A stretch of 50,936 nucleotides of DNA from Clostridia bacterium (GCA_017472225.1 JAFUQS010000020.1:1-50936); one strand, 5' to 3'. Positions 41,506-50,157 are shown, counted from the stretch's first letter. The notes: a model not told the origin generated them from the sequence alone. Made by a program: numbers and translations.

Positions 41506-42312
41506 ATGAGAGAATATCTTATCTGTATTGATTCTGACGGCTGTGCCATTGATTCTATGGATATTAAACATAAAAAATGCTTTGGTCCGTGTATGATTAA
41601 AGAATGGGGACTTGAACAGTGGCAGGATGATATTTTAAACCGTTGGAATGAAATCAATCTGTATTCATCAACAAGAGGAATAAACCGTTTTATTGCGCTT
41701 GAAAGGATACTTTCGGAAGCAGACAAAAAATATACCGCCATTCACGGACTTGATGCCTTTTCAAAATGGTGTCGGGAGGCAAATGCTCTTTCCAATGATG
41801 AATTGAAAAAGATGGTATATACAAATCAGATTTTCTTAAAGGCTTTGTCCTGGTCTGAGGCAGTAAATGCAAAAATTGAAGAAATTTCAAATGAAATATG
41901 TCCTTTCAAAGAGGTTGAAGCTGCACTGAAATATATTCATCAGAAGGCTGATGTAGCTATTGTCTCCTCAGCAAATCCAAAGGCAGTTGATGATGAATGG
42001 ACACGCTTTGGGCTGATGAAATATGTTGATTTTGTTATGGCTCAGGATAAAGGCTCAAAGAAGGAATGTATAACAAAGCTTTTAGCGATGGGCTACAAAA
42101 AAGAAAAAACTCTTATGATAGGTGATGCCTTAGGCGATGAAAAAGCGGCAAAAAGCAACAATATTTCATTTTATCCCATTGTAACCGGAAAAGAAAATGA
42201 GTCATGGAAAGCATTTTATACTGAAGTATTTGATGCTTTTGCAGAAGGAAGATTCCCGGTCGAATATCAGGAAAAGGTTTTGGCAGAGTTTCACAATGCT
42301 TTTGGGATTTGA
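41506..42312 (+). CDS. HAD-family hydrolase
   Basis: 268 residues from ATG 41506, with GAGGAAAG overlapping the previous stop. Motif I is ICIDSDGCAIDSMD (Asp 8 and 10), motif II IVSSAN, motif III Lys in GSKKECI and motif IV MIGDALGDEKAA. It has a helical C1-type cap of about 130 residues. Phosphoglycolate-phosphatase-like fold; as third gene of the transporter operon it may act on a sugar phosphate. Confidence 0.88.
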   Translation: MREYLICIDSDGCAIDSMDIKHKKCFGPCMIKEWGLEQWQDDILNRWNEINLYSSTRGINRFIALERILSEADKKYTAIHGLDAFSKWCREANALSNDELKKMVYTNQIFLKALSWSEAVNAKIEEISNEICPFKEVEAALKYIHQKADVAIVSSANPKAVDDEWTRFGLMKYVDFVMAQDKGSKKECITKLLAMGYKKEKTLMIGDALGDEKAAKSNNISFYPIVTGKENESWKAFYTEVFDAFAEGRFPVEYQEKVLAEFHNAFGI

Positions 42313-42406
42313 CCTGACAATCCATGCCGGAAGACAGTAAAACGGTGAAAAGTGTTTGTCACACCCGAGCTTTGAACAGGTCACAAGTGAATTTACAACT
42401 GACAAA

Positions 42407-42450
42407 AAAACCAACAGAGGACACAAAAGCTTCTGTTGGTTTTCTTCTTT
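42407..42450. terminator. Bidirectional terminator
   Basis: AAAACCAACAGA (42407-42418) pairs with TCTGTTGGTTTT (42432-42443); T-runs on both strands serve the HAD gene and the convergent GH78-like gene. Confidence 0.85.
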
Positions 42451-44425
42451 AAAAAATATCATCAGCAAAAAACAATGCCACATAAGAAAGAGTGAGATGA
42501 AACAGTGAGGTGTTCCATTTCAGGTCTTTCCCCCAACATTCAAAGGTGGTTGTTGCACCTTCATTTATCATTCTCAGCCATGCTTTTTCATTTAAAATCT
42601 GCCTTTTGAGAATATCCTTGTACCCCTTTTCATAAAGATACCAAAGCATAGGGAAGGCACCGAAAATGTTGACACTGCTTATGCCTTTTTCCTTGAAAAG
42701 CGACAGGATTTCCTTTTCCGCTTTCTCATCACATAAACCGAAAGCAAGTGAAAATAAATTTGCAATAAAACTCTGATGTGTGCTTTCTGTACTGTCTTTG
42801 AAACGCTTGTCGTCACTTACATAAAAGGCTTTATTGAATTCCGTTTTCAGCTTTTCCGTGTCATAGACAGCTTTTCCGGAAAGGAAGTTAAATGAGCAAA
42901 GAGCCTTGTAATAATAAGCGTTTATTACGGCATGAGTTGCCGTGATTTCCTTACTTTGCGAAAGGCCAACATCATATCCGTCACGGAAGCTGTCAGGCCA
43001 CTCTGCAACGCACCATTTGTCTGTGCGGCATATAAGTCCGTCGGAATTTGTGTAATGCTCTTTGTAATAATCCGTAACGGCTTTCAGCTTTGGCAGTACG
43101 CTGTGGGTGAAAGCTCTGTCACCGCTCAGCTTCAGATAAATTTCAAGACAGTACACCATAATCAGCGGAAATTCGGCAATCTCCTGAACAAGAGAACAAT
43201 TAAGACAGGTCACAAGTGAGGGAGAAATAAAGCTGCTTTCAAGTGCATCCTTTATAAGCTCCCTGAAAAGAGAGTAGTCCTTTGTCAGCACCCCGTGAGT
43301 AAGGGCGAGATAGCAACCGTCACCGAGATAACAACCCTTCTCTCTGTCGGGACAGTCCATGACCGTTTCCTGAACACCGTATTTCAGGGTATGAACACAA
43401 AGCTCAAATATCTTTCTTATGTTTTTGTCATAGGTTTTCAGTGTGACTTTCAATTCAAAAGGGTAATGTCTTGCAAGAAGATATATATCCGTAATTTGGG
43501 GCTCATCTTCCGTAACAATTTCGGCATACCTGAAAGCCTTATAGTCAAAAAAGTTCGCCTTATCAGTACCGCCTGAAAGTATCATTTCATCTTCATAGTT
43601 GCAGTTTGCACGCATTTTATATTGTACTCTGCCGTTTTCCTGCAATTCCTGACCGTAGCGAATCCTTATTGTGTCATTCTGCTTGCCGCTTGCCGTGAAT
43701 TTAAGATAACCAACAAAGTTTTTGCCGAAGTCGATAAAATAACCGAAGTCTGTTTTTCTGAGGGAGACAGGCGCAATTTTTTCAAACACAAGATTTTTTT
43801 CCGGCTGTGCTTTTAAAGTATAGTCGGGATTATCTTTTAATACGGCGTTTTCCCAACAAGAATCGTCAAAGTCCTCTTTGTAAAAGTCTCTTTCTTTTGC
43901 ATTGGTGTTATAGCTTTCCGTAAACTGTGTATCGTAGCCGATAACATCAAGTGCTTTATAACCGCTGTGATATGAGCATAAAAAGCTTTCGTCACTTGAA
44001 AGTACAGTATCTCCCTTTTGCATAATATCGCAAACAAGTCCGTGACGGTTGTCACCGCTGACAAAAACACGGTTAATGAGCCCTTGATAATAAGTATGAA
44101 CGGCAAGGAGGTTTTCGCCCTCCCTTACATAAGAGCTGATATCAAATTCGTTGAAGCAGTAGTTATGCACATAAGAGGATTTTGGCCCACAGCCGACAAA
44201 GTTTCCGTTGATATAGAGCTTGAAATAATCATCGGCAGAAATATATATCTTTGTGTCTTCCGTACTTTGCAAAGTGAATTTTCTTCTGAAAAGGATATGC
44301 TTGTTTTTATGCTTGCTTTCTTCAAAATCAGGCTTTTCAAGATAACGGTGAAAAACATTTATGGGCTCAAGTAAAGCAAAGTCACTGTTCGTTATCCACT
44401 TGCCTTTAAACTTATGAGAGTTCAT
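42449..44425 (-). CDS. GH78-like alpha-L-rhamnosidase family protein
   Basis: 658 residues. Beta-sandwich N-terminal region (IYISADDYFKLYINGNFVGCGP, the rhamnosidase N-domain), middle beta domain (FGKNFVGYLKFTASG, RYGQELQENG), and an (alpha/alpha)6 barrel from about residue 340. The GH78 block VMDCPDREKGCYLGDG (about 358) corresponds to DCPQRDERLGWTGD in known enzymes, with the central Glu kept but the following residues changed. The end, ATTTFECWG...FHLTLSYVALFFADDIF, is that of the barrel and seems complete. No signal peptide. Probably cleaves terminal rhamnose from imported glycosides. Confidence 0.82.
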   Translation of the reverse strand: MNSHKFKGKWITNSDFALLEPINVFHRYLEKPDFEESKHKNKHILFRRKFTLQSTEDTKIYISADDYFKLYINGNFVGCGPKSSYVHNYCFNEFDISSYVREGENLLAVHTYYQGLINRVFVSGDNRHGLVCDIMQKGDTVLSSDESFLCSYHSGYKALDVIGYDTQFTESYNTNAKERDFYKEDFDDSCWENAVLKDNPDYTLKAQPEKNLVFEKIAPVSLRKTDFGYFIDFGKNFVGYLKFTASGKQNDTIRIRYGQELQENGRVQYKMRANCNYEDEMILSGGTDKANFFDYKAFRYAEIVTEDEPQITDIYLLARHYPFELKVTLKTYDKNIRKIFELCVHTLKYGVQETVMDCPDREKGCYLGDGCYLALTHGVLTKDYSLFRELIKDALESSFISPSLVTCLNCSLVQEIAEFPLIMVYCLEIYLKLSGDRAFTHSVLPKLKAVTDYYKEHYTNSDGLICRTDKWCVAEWPDSFRDGYDVGLSQSKEITATHAVINAYYYKALCSFNFLSGKAVYDTEKLKTEFNKAFYVSDDKRFKDSTESTHQSFIANLFSLAFGLCDEKAEKEILSLFKEKGISSVNIFGAFPMLWYLYEKGYKDILKRQILNEKAWLRMINEGATTTFECWGKDLKWNTSLFHLTLSYVALFFADDIF

Positions 44426-44433
44426 ATTTTACC

Positions 44434-46605
44434 TCATTTATGTATAGCGTAGGTATATTCCGTAAGAAGATTGAAGTGATTTTTTGAAAGTCCTAACTTT
44501 CGTGCGATTTTAAGTGCAGTTTCAATTTTTACGGGATAAATCAGCTTAAGGGCAGAGATTTTCAAATAGTCCTTGCCAAGCTTACCCCCAACCATAATGT
44601 GTGCATCTTCACTTTTTACAAGCTCTTTAAATGTGCTTTTCGGTGAAAGGTAGTTTTTACTTTCTTCCGGACTTTTCTTTGCCCAGTTTCGTACAAAGGA
44701 TTGACTGTCCGCAAGAGAATAAGAACTGTCGGCAGTGTCTTTACCTAAAAGGGTGATACTGTGAGAAGCATCACCCGAAAGGGCAGTAAATGTGTTTTCA
44801 CCCTCTGTTATTTCAATATCCTTGAAGATGAAAATTTTATCTCCCTTTCGGTTGTACTCCTTGCCATTAGCACAGAGTGTGATCTCCTCGCAGTTTGAAT
44901 AAACCTTGATATCTGCTTTGCCCTTGACTCTGTTTGAAAATCTTTCACCGCAGATATGCACAAAGGGAGTATCTGTCCAATATGCCTTGTAAAGATAAAA
45001 GCTGTCTTTTCTCGTCTTTCTGTCATAGGTCACAAGACCCTTGTTGTTCTTGCCGACAACACCGCCTTCACGACGGTTAGCCGCACCGAAGTCGAACATA
45101 TTCCACACATAAGAGCCCCAAAGCCAATCACGGCTGTTTATAGCCTTTATGTAGTTTTCGTGGAAGATGCACTGATATTCTTCACTGTAATCGCCTTGTA
45201 CGGGAGTGGCAGAATGAAGATTTGTAAGTCCCTCTGCACCGTACTCCGAAAGGCAGAGCTTAATCTGCGGAAAATCATCATGAAATTCATCGAGCCACTT
45301 ATTAAGAAATTCAAAGCCGAAATCGTACCAACCGAAGTAATGGTTGTAGCCGAGAATATCCGTAATAAAATTAAGTGGTGATTCTTGGTCGAGAATTGAA
45401 AGCTGAGCACAGGTGGAGTATCTTGTGCTGTCGAGAGCTTTCACAATGCCTTCAAGCTCTTTCATTGATGGTACAAGCTTTTTGCTTCTTGCACCGCTTT
45501 GCTCCTGAGTGATTTCATTCTGAATACCCCAACAGAAAATGCAGGGGTGATTATAGCTTTGCTTGATAAGCTCGCAAAGCTGCTGCTTGCCGTTTTCCTG
45601 CTTCTCAATCTGAAAGGCAGAGATTACGGGTACTTCCGCCCAGACGAGAATACCTTTTTCATCGCAAAGGTCATAAAAATACTGACTTTGCTGATAGTGG
45701 GCAAGTCTTATGGAGTTTGCACCGACCTCAAGTATCAGGTCAAGGTCTTCCTTATGCTCCTTTTCAGTAATGCCGTTGCCCATTTTTTCTCTGTCCTGGT
45801 GGCGGCATACACCCTTTAATTTAAGATGATTTCCGTTAAGGAAAAAGCCTTTTTCACTGTCAATGTAAAAGGTGCGAAAACCGATTCTCTTATCAATATT
45901 ATCAAGGACTTCACCCTGACGGATAATCTCACATCTTGCCGTATAAAGATAAGGATTTTCCAAGCCGTTCCAAAGTATAGGATTATCACATTCCAGACTT
46001 AAAACAGCAGTGTCTTTCGCTTGTGTTTCGCCCTCGGCAAAAACATTTCCGTCTTTATCAAAAAGAGTAACCTTTAGGGTGCATCCGTCAACATTTCCGT
46101 CAATGAGAGCCTTGACATCGGCATACCATTTTTCATCTGATTTTCTCGGAGTAATATACACGCCCTCAGAAGAATAATCACGGAAAGAAAAGTGAGTTTC
46201 TGCCGTTTCAATGAGCCTTACATTTCTGTAAAGACCGCCCCAAAAGGTAAAGTCTGCCCTTGTGGGATAAACATCGGCATAGTCCTTGTTATCAACTGTG
46301 ATTCTGATGTCAGCACCTTTGTTTGCATACTCCGTAACATCCGTGGTGAAAGCCGAATATCCGCCCTTATGCGAAGTGAGAGTTTTACCCTCTGCCTCAA
46401 CAGTACAAAGGGAATTTGCCGCTTCAATATAAAGGAAAGTTTTGCCACTTGTTTTCGGTAAGGCTCTTTCATAAGTACAGGCAAGACGCTTATAGTCCTT
46501 GGTGTTGCCGTCAAGGGCATTCCAACAGTGAGGGAGAGATACCGTTTCGGTTTTATCCTCCATAGTGAAAAGCCAATTATCGCTTAATAAGGTTGTTTTT
46601 CTCAT
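44434..46605 (-). CDS. Glycoside hydrolase family 2 (beta-galactosidase/glucuronidase type)
   Basis: 723 residues. Domains in order: sugar-binding jelly roll (1-180; DNWLFTM, LPHCWNALDGN), Ig-like domain (185-250), TIM barrel (255-545), and a C-terminal part with Ig-like and extra helical segment. Acid/base E364 in CWGIQNEIT, nucleophile E454 in CLSEYGAEG; GVCRHQDREKMG is the family signature. No signal peptide. It begins 9 bases upstream of the GH78-like gene on the same strand, so both are one operon. Substrate likely a beta-galactoside or beta-glucuronide. Confidence 0.92.
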   Translation of the reverse strand: MRKTTLLSDNWLFTMEDKTETVSLPHCWNALDGNTKDYKRLACTYERALPKTSGKTFLYIEAANSLCTVEAEGKTLTSHKGGYSAFTTDVTEYANKGADIRITVDNKDYADVYPTRADFTFWGGLYRNVRLIETAETHFSFRDYSSEGVYITPRKSDEKWYADVKALIDGNVDGCTLKVTLFDKDGNVFAEGETQAKDTAVLSLECDNPILWNGLENPYLYTARCEIIRQGEVLDNIDKRIGFRTFYIDSEKGFFLNGNHLKLKGVCRHQDREKMGNGITEKEHKEDLDLILEVGANSIRLAHYQQSQYFYDLCDEKGILVWAEVPVISAFQIEKQENGKQQLCELIKQSYNHPCIFCWGIQNEITQEQSGARSKKLVPSMKELEGIVKALDSTRYSTCAQLSILDQESPLNFITDILGYNHYFGWYDFGFEFLNKWLDEFHDDFPQIKLCLSEYGAEGLTNLHSATPVQGDYSEEYQCIFHENYIKAINSRDWLWGSYVWNMFDFGAANRREGGVVGKNNKGLVTYDRKTRKDSFYLYKAYWTDTPFVHICGERFSNRVKGKADIKVYSNCEEITLCANGKEYNRKGDKIFIFKDIEITEGENTFTALSGDASHSITLLGKDTADSSYSLADSQSFVRNWAKKSPEESKNYLSPKSTFKELVKSEDAHIMVGGKLGKDYLKISALKLIYPVKIETALKIARKLGLSKNHFNLLTEYTYAIHK

Positions 46606-46718
46606 AAATTATCTCCTGTTTCTTTTGCTGCAAAGGTGAATATTTAATAAATCTTCTGTAAAAGGATTTTTCGTTTGCCGTATTCATTTTACCTCTCCGA
46701 TAAAGACAGCATCACCAA

Positions 46719-46770
46719 TGACTGTAACACTAGTCACTATAATAATAACTTAACTTTCAACTTAAATCAA
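46719..46770 (-). promoter_or_regulatory. GH2-GH78 operon promoter with operator-like repeat
   Basis: Minus strand TTGATT (46765-46770), 17 bases, TATTAT (46742-46747). Just downstream, TGACT-8-AGTCA (46719-46736) is an inverted repeat at the expected transcription start, a candidate repressor site. Confidence 0.5.
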
Positions 46771-47103
46771 TATCAAAAAATAAAATCCAAAAGCACCCCT
46801 TCAGGTTGAACTTAAATAGGTGCTGTTAATTTGCTTTAACCCCGGATAATATCAAGGTCAATTGCTCTGCCTGTGGAAGAAGGCTCCCGGGTTTTGCCGA
46901 AGAACTTAAAAACAAAGACAGAAAGATAAGTTGTGATAATTGTTGTAACAATTTTAATAATATTGTGCATCAAATGAAGCAAGGACTTTTCATCTTTGAT
47001 GAGAGAATATCTTGATTCATAGATTTATAAGGCTTCCTTGACCTGATGTGCGAAAAAAGGTTATTCAAAAATCATATAATAAACAAATTTTCCGGAAAAG
47101 TAG
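46771..47103. other. Intergenic stretch with no clear gene
   Basis: About 330 bases without a convincing gene. A minus-strand frame at 46836-46970 could encode 44 residues with one hydrophobic helix (starting MHNIIKIVTT) but has no ribosome site and continues upstream without a start, so it may be a remnant. Base composition is AT-rich. Confidence 0.4.
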
Positions 47104-47316
47104 GCAAAGAGCCGTCTTGTTTCAGGCATTATTACAGGCGGAAGCTTTCTTGCAGGTGACAACTTTGTGAATCCTGTCGGCGACAGTGAAACAGCCTTGG
47201 CAAGATATAAAGAGCTGTTGACAAACGAGACACTCATTGATATACTGAAAATCGGTAAAATGCTTGTAACTCTCGAGCCGTGCTACAGTGTAATGTTTGA
47301 GATTACAAGCAAGTAA
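47104..47316 (+). pseudogene. C-terminal remnant of an unidentified, perhaps glycosidase, gene
   Basis: An open frame without a start codon reads SGIITGGSFLAGDNF, ARYKELLTNETLIDILKIGK and ends in TLEPCYSVMFEITSK-stop. A stop lies in frame just upstream (47101-47103). The GGSFLAGDNF and LTNETLIDI patterns look like the end of a TIM-barrel glycosidase (GH31/36-like), but I cannot name the family. It precedes the six-hairpin gene on the same strand, so part of the sugar locus has been deleted here. Confidence 0.5.
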
Positions 47317-47383
47317 ATCTTATAAGTGCAGGCTTGATTTTGTCATAGCGGCACTCATGAAGCAAAAACTTAAAGAAAGTCTG

Positions 47384-48739
47384 ATGAATATGAAACTCCA
47401 AAGCAGTAATAAATTTCTTGAGGAAGCTTTCGCATGGGCTGTGGATAAAACCGCAGCCTTTGTTGTAACGGGCACAAAAAACGGTGACATCAACAAGGGC
47501 GAAGGCAACAAATGGTACGGACCTGACGGCAAAACAATAAAATCACCCACAGAGCCCTGGGCTGAGCCGAAGGACTATAAGCCTTGCTTTTGGGCGGGAT
47601 ATTTTGACCGCACTGCATACTATATCCGTGATTTTGTTCATCAGGCTTCGGGAGCATATTATGTAGGTCTTGAAGAAGAAATTTTTAATATGTATTACAC
47701 CTTCGTAAGCAATGCAAGTGCAAAAACAGGTTGGTTTGCTCCTTGGGCATTTAATTTTGACGGCAGTGTTTATTATATGGATACACCAAATTACAAAAGC
47801 TTTGTCCGTGAAATTTCGGCACAGTTTGAGCTTTGCGAAAAGGCGTATTCGCTTTACCTTCTTACCGGTGACAAACGCTATGCCGAGGATGATGTAATAT
47901 TCAATTTCATTGAAAAAACCATGACTGTTTTCATTGACAACCTTGACGGTACTGTGCTGAAAGAAAAAAACGGTATACCCGAAGGCAAGGGAGATATATT
48001 TGAAATTTCCGCAACCTATAATGAAAGAGGCTTCAATGCGGCCGAAGCAGGTGACAGTATTGCGGCAATGTATCAGGCAATTCTTTCTTATGCCAATATT
48101 CTCAAAATAAGAGGAAATCAAAAAGAAGCAGAAAAGCAGTTCAGCCGTGCCGAAGAGTTAAAGGAATATTTTAACAATGAGTGGAGTGTTGTTGATGGCT
48201 CTGATATGTATGCCTACGCAATTGACAACAAAGGCAGAAAGCATTATAAATGGGAGAAGAAAGGTACGGAAATCCACGGCGGTGAAACGCTGAAATTTAT
48301 CCCTATGAAGGGCATAACATATCCCGGCGAAAGAAATGAAAGGCTGCTTGACTATATCCATGAGTGTGAGCTGAATATCGAAACAAGAGAAGACAACATT
48401 GAAAGTCTGACCTATCTTCCCGATTTATTTTTTAGACATAACCGAAGTGAAGAAGCATGGCACTGGATGAAGCACATAATTTCACAAAAAGATTTGCCTC
48501 ATGAACACAAGTCGCAAGGCACAAACGGAGACTATCCCGAAATATCTTTTACCTTCATTTCACAGGTTATTGAAGGGCTGATGGGTATTTCAGTTAACGC
48601 TGCAACAGGCGAAATTACCGCATCACCCTGTCTGCCTGAAGAAATTGAAGATATAAAGCTTTACGATTTCAGATTTGGTGAATACACGGTTGATATCTTT
48701 ATTGAAAAAGACAAAACAGACATAAAAAAGAAAAGATAA
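47384..48739 (+). CDS. Six-hairpin ((alpha/alpha)6) glycosidase-like protein
   Basis: 451 residues if ATG 47384 is used; ATG 47390 and 47357 are also possible and no start has a good ribosome site (only AAAGAAAG). Repeated helical hairpins: FWAGYFDRTAYYIRDFVHQA, FELCEKAYSLYLLTGD, AGDSIAAMYQAILSYANIL, and ISFTFISQVIEGLMGISVNA near the end, with DRTAYYIRDFVHQ as the most likely active-site side. It resembles clan GH-L/GH78-like barrels, but no family can be named. The missing ribosome site and the gene remnant upstream suggest a lost promoter or a start altered by the deletion. Confidence 0.7.
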   Translation: MNMKLQSSNKFLEEAFAWAVDKTAAFVVTGTKNGDINKGEGNKWYGPDGKTIKSPTEPWAEPKDYKPCFWAGYFDRTAYYIRDFVHQASGAYYVGLEEEIFNMYYTFVSNASAKTGWFAPWAFNFDGSVYYMDTPNYKSFVREISAQFELCEKAYSLYLLTGDKRYAEDDVIFNFIEKTMTVFIDNLDGTVLKEKNGIPEGKGDIFEISATYNERGFNAAEAGDSIAAMYQAILSYANILKIRGNQKEAEKQFSRAEELKEYFNNEWSVVDGSDMYAYAIDNKGRKHYKWEKKGTEIHGGETLKFIPMKGITYPGERNERLLDYIHECELNIETREDNIESLTYLPDLFFRHNRSEEAWHWMKHIISQKDLPHEHKSQGTNGDYPEISFTFISQVIEGLMGISVNAATGEITASPCLPEEIEDIKLYDFRFGEYTVDIFIEKDKTDIKKKR

Positions 48740-48765
48740 GAAAATACTTTGTTGATAAAGTATCA

Positions 48766-48792
48766 AGGCGGCAGGATTTAATCCTGCCGCCT
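48766..48792 (+). terminator. Hairpin after the six-hairpin gene
   Basis: AGGCGGCAGGATT/AATCCTGCCGCCT, 13-bp perfect stem with a one-base loop; the following T content is weak (GTTGCATTGTTT). Confidence 0.65.
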
Positions 48793-48816
48793 GTTGCATT
48801 GTTTCTTAAGCAAACG

Positions 48817-48860
48817 CAAAAAAGCTCTCGCAACCCTTGATAACTAAAGGATTGCGAGAG
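48817..48860 (-). terminator. tRNA-Leu terminator
   Basis: Minus strand CTCTCGCAA (48852-48860 complement) pairs with TTGCGAGAG (48825-48833 complement), then CTTTTTT. It starts one base after the tRNA CCA end. Confidence 0.85.
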
Positions 48861-48861
48861 T

Positions 48862-48917
48862 TGGTGCCGCTGACCGGGGTCGAACCGGTACGGTGTTGCC
48901 ACCGAGGGATTTTAAGT
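48862..48917 (-). pseudogene. 3' half of tRNA-Leu(UAA), attachment-site type
   Basis: Minus strand begins ACTTAAAATCCC (anticodon loop with TAA and 3' anticodon stem), then the long variable arm CGGTG-GCAA-CACCG, the T arm ACCGG-TTCGACC-CCGGT, and acceptor CAGCGGC-A-CCA. The 5' half is absent: upstream bases (ACAAC) do not pair with the anticodon stem and no D arm is present. The encoded CCA and its own terminator show it was a real tRNA end. This is the usual mark of integration by a tyrosine recombinase into a tRNA gene. Confidence 0.85.
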
Positions 48918-49011
48918 TGTTGTAAAACCTAACCCGACGGTGGAAGTTGCTTCATTTTGGCAGTAGCAAAAGCACTTCAAGCCATTGATAATCTTGAAAA
49001 AATTAAGCCTC

Positions 49012-49102
49012 GTGACCTCAAAAATGTCCGTATATCAAGGCTTTGCGGGTGACCTCCGATTTTGTACCGTTTTTAGGAATTTGGAGGTCATTGGGAGGTC
49101 AC
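49012..49102. repeat. GTGACCTC site array near the tRNA junction
   Basis: GTGACCTC at 49012-49019 and 49049-49056, and inverted copies GAGGTCA(C) at 49084-49090 and 49095-49102. Short repeats in both orientations beside an attachment site are like arm-type sites for an integrase or excisionase. The whole stretch from 48918 to 49157 has no convincing gene. Confidence 0.55.
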
Positions 49103-49157
49103 AAACGGAAAACTACACCTGCCACGACAATATTTTTGATAAAGGATGTAGTTTAAA

Positions 49158-49433
49158 ATGACAAGACAGGAATTAGAAAAATTATATGAAAAATATCCCG
49201 ATGTTGTTAACTTGAAGCAATTCCGTCAAATGCTCGGCGGTGTATGCGAAATAACAGCACGAAGATTATTGCAAGAGAATATCGTTCAGCATTATCTCAT
49301 ACGCTACACATATTATATACCGAAAAAATGTGTAATTGACTATGTGATGTCCAAGCATTATAAGCAATACAAAAAGCTGTTAAAGCATAAGGTTGTTATC
49401 GGTAATGAAGAAAAACCGAAAAAAAAGAAATAA
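49158..49433 (+). CDS. Excisionase-like small DNA-binding protein
   Basis: 91 residues. Pattern EKYPDVVNLKQFRQMLGGVCEITARRLLQENIVQHYLIRYTYYIPKKCVIDYV is that of a winged-helix excisionase or MerR-like HTH: LKQFRQML..ITARRLLQ as helix-turn-helix, and YYIPKKCVIDYV as the wing and last strand. Very basic tail (KPKKKK). No clear ribosome site beyond the AAAGGATG stretch. It lies directly next to the site array and tRNA half, as expected for Xis of an integrative element; the matching integrase is not in the window. Confidence 0.65.
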   Translation: MTRQELEKLYEKYPDVVNLKQFRQMLGGVCEITARRLLQENIVQHYLIRYTYYIPKKCVIDYVMSKHYKQYKKLLKHKVVIGNEEKPKKKK

Positions 49434-49445
49434 GGAGGCTTAATT

Positions 49446-49727
49446 ATGTCAAACTTCATTGAAGAATTTTACTATGGCAATATCGAGCCTCAAGAATTAA
49501 ATTCGGAACTGTCGGGTACACTCAAAAAGAAACAGAGCAGGCTTACCGAAAAGGAAGAACAACTCACAGCAAAGCTGAATGGTGAAGAAAAAGAGCTGTT
49601 CCTCAATTATGTGAGTGCTTATACCGAGTTTTCAAGTCTTTCAAATGAAGACAGTTTTATATCAGGCTTCAGACTCGGTGCAAAATTCACATACGACACA
49701 TTTATTGATATGAAAGGAAGAATATGA
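49446..49727 (+). CDS. DUF6809 family protein
   Basis: 93 residues after AAGGAGG. SNFIEEFYYGNIEPQE at the start, EKEEQLTAKLNGEEKELF in the middle and FISGFRLGAKFTYDTF at the end match a small helical family (DUF6809) that occurs on mobile elements of gut Firmicutes. Function unknown. It overlaps the TnpV gene by 4 bases. Confidence 0.8.
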   Translation: MSNFIEEFYYGNIEPQELNSELSGTLKKKQSRLTEKEEQLTAKLNGEEKELFLNYVSAYTEFSSLSNEDSFISGFRLGAKFTYDTFIDMKGRI

Positions 49728-50146
49728 TTATGGAAAAGATTACATACAGAGAAGTTAACGGATATATGATACCTAACCTCACTCTCCCACCCGAAGAATC
49801 AAGTGTTACCCTTGGCAAATGGGGTGCGGGTGTCCGGTGGACACCTCTGCAAAGCAGAAGCACCGACCGAGCCGGCAGGCGAGACATGCTACATAAGAAG
49901 CATCTTGAAAAACATGAACCTATCTTATTCGCAACTCTCTTAACCCAAGGCAAACTTTATCAGCACTGTTTCGAGGTGGAAAATCAGGCACAGCAGATGT
50001 TTGATATTCTTGTCAAGCAAATGAAAGATGCTGAAGGTATAACCGAGCAACTCAAAGCAGAAAATCAGATGTTGTGGGTGCAGAAAATGGGCAACATTGA
50101 AGCACAGGCAAGAGAGATAATATCAAAAGAATTGATATACGCATAA
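49724..50146 (+). CDS. TnpV-family transposon protein with in-frame insertion
   Basis: 140 residues; ATG 49724 overlaps the previous stop, and ATG 49730 is equally possible. Family pattern: ITYREVNGYMIPNLTLPPEE, then LGKWG, and later EKHEPILFATLLTQGKLYQHC, AEGITEQLKAENQMLWVQKM and AREIISKELIY. TnpV proteins are found on Clostridial transposons with unknown role. Between LGKWG and HKKHLEKHEP there are about 20 extra residues (GVRWTPLQSRSTDRAGRRDM), absent from the usual protein, coded by a GC-rich segment. The reading frame is kept. Confidence 0.8.
   Translation: MIMEKITYREVNGYMIPNLTLPPEESSVTLGKWGAGVRWTPLQSRSTDRAGRRDMLHKKHLEKHEPILFATLLTQGKLYQHCFEVENQAQQMFDILVKQMKDAEGITEQLKAENQMLWVQKMGNIEAQAREIISKELIYA
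49825..49892 (+). mobile_element. GC-rich insertion within the TnpV gene
   Basis: About 66 bases, clearly richer in GC than the neighbours, with a small hairpin GGTGTCC-GG-TGGACACC (about 49829-49845) and a second TCTGC-AAA-GCAGA (49846-49858). The surrounding protein looks continuous without it. Boundaries are estimated from the protein pattern. Confidence 0.45.
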
Positions 50147-50157
50147 GCATTACAGCA

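Noticed and set aside
26416..48849. A 16-base match (CTTTAGTTATCAAGGG on the minus strand) between the T-box terminator and the tRNA-Leu terminator
   Set aside because: A match of this length is expected about once by chance in a window of this size, and both lie in hairpin loops with no other similarity.
48924..49051. Short frame ending LKNVRISRLCG before the excisionase-like gene
   Set aside because: No start codon, under 45 codons, and it overlaps the site array; could be a remnant but cannot be supported.
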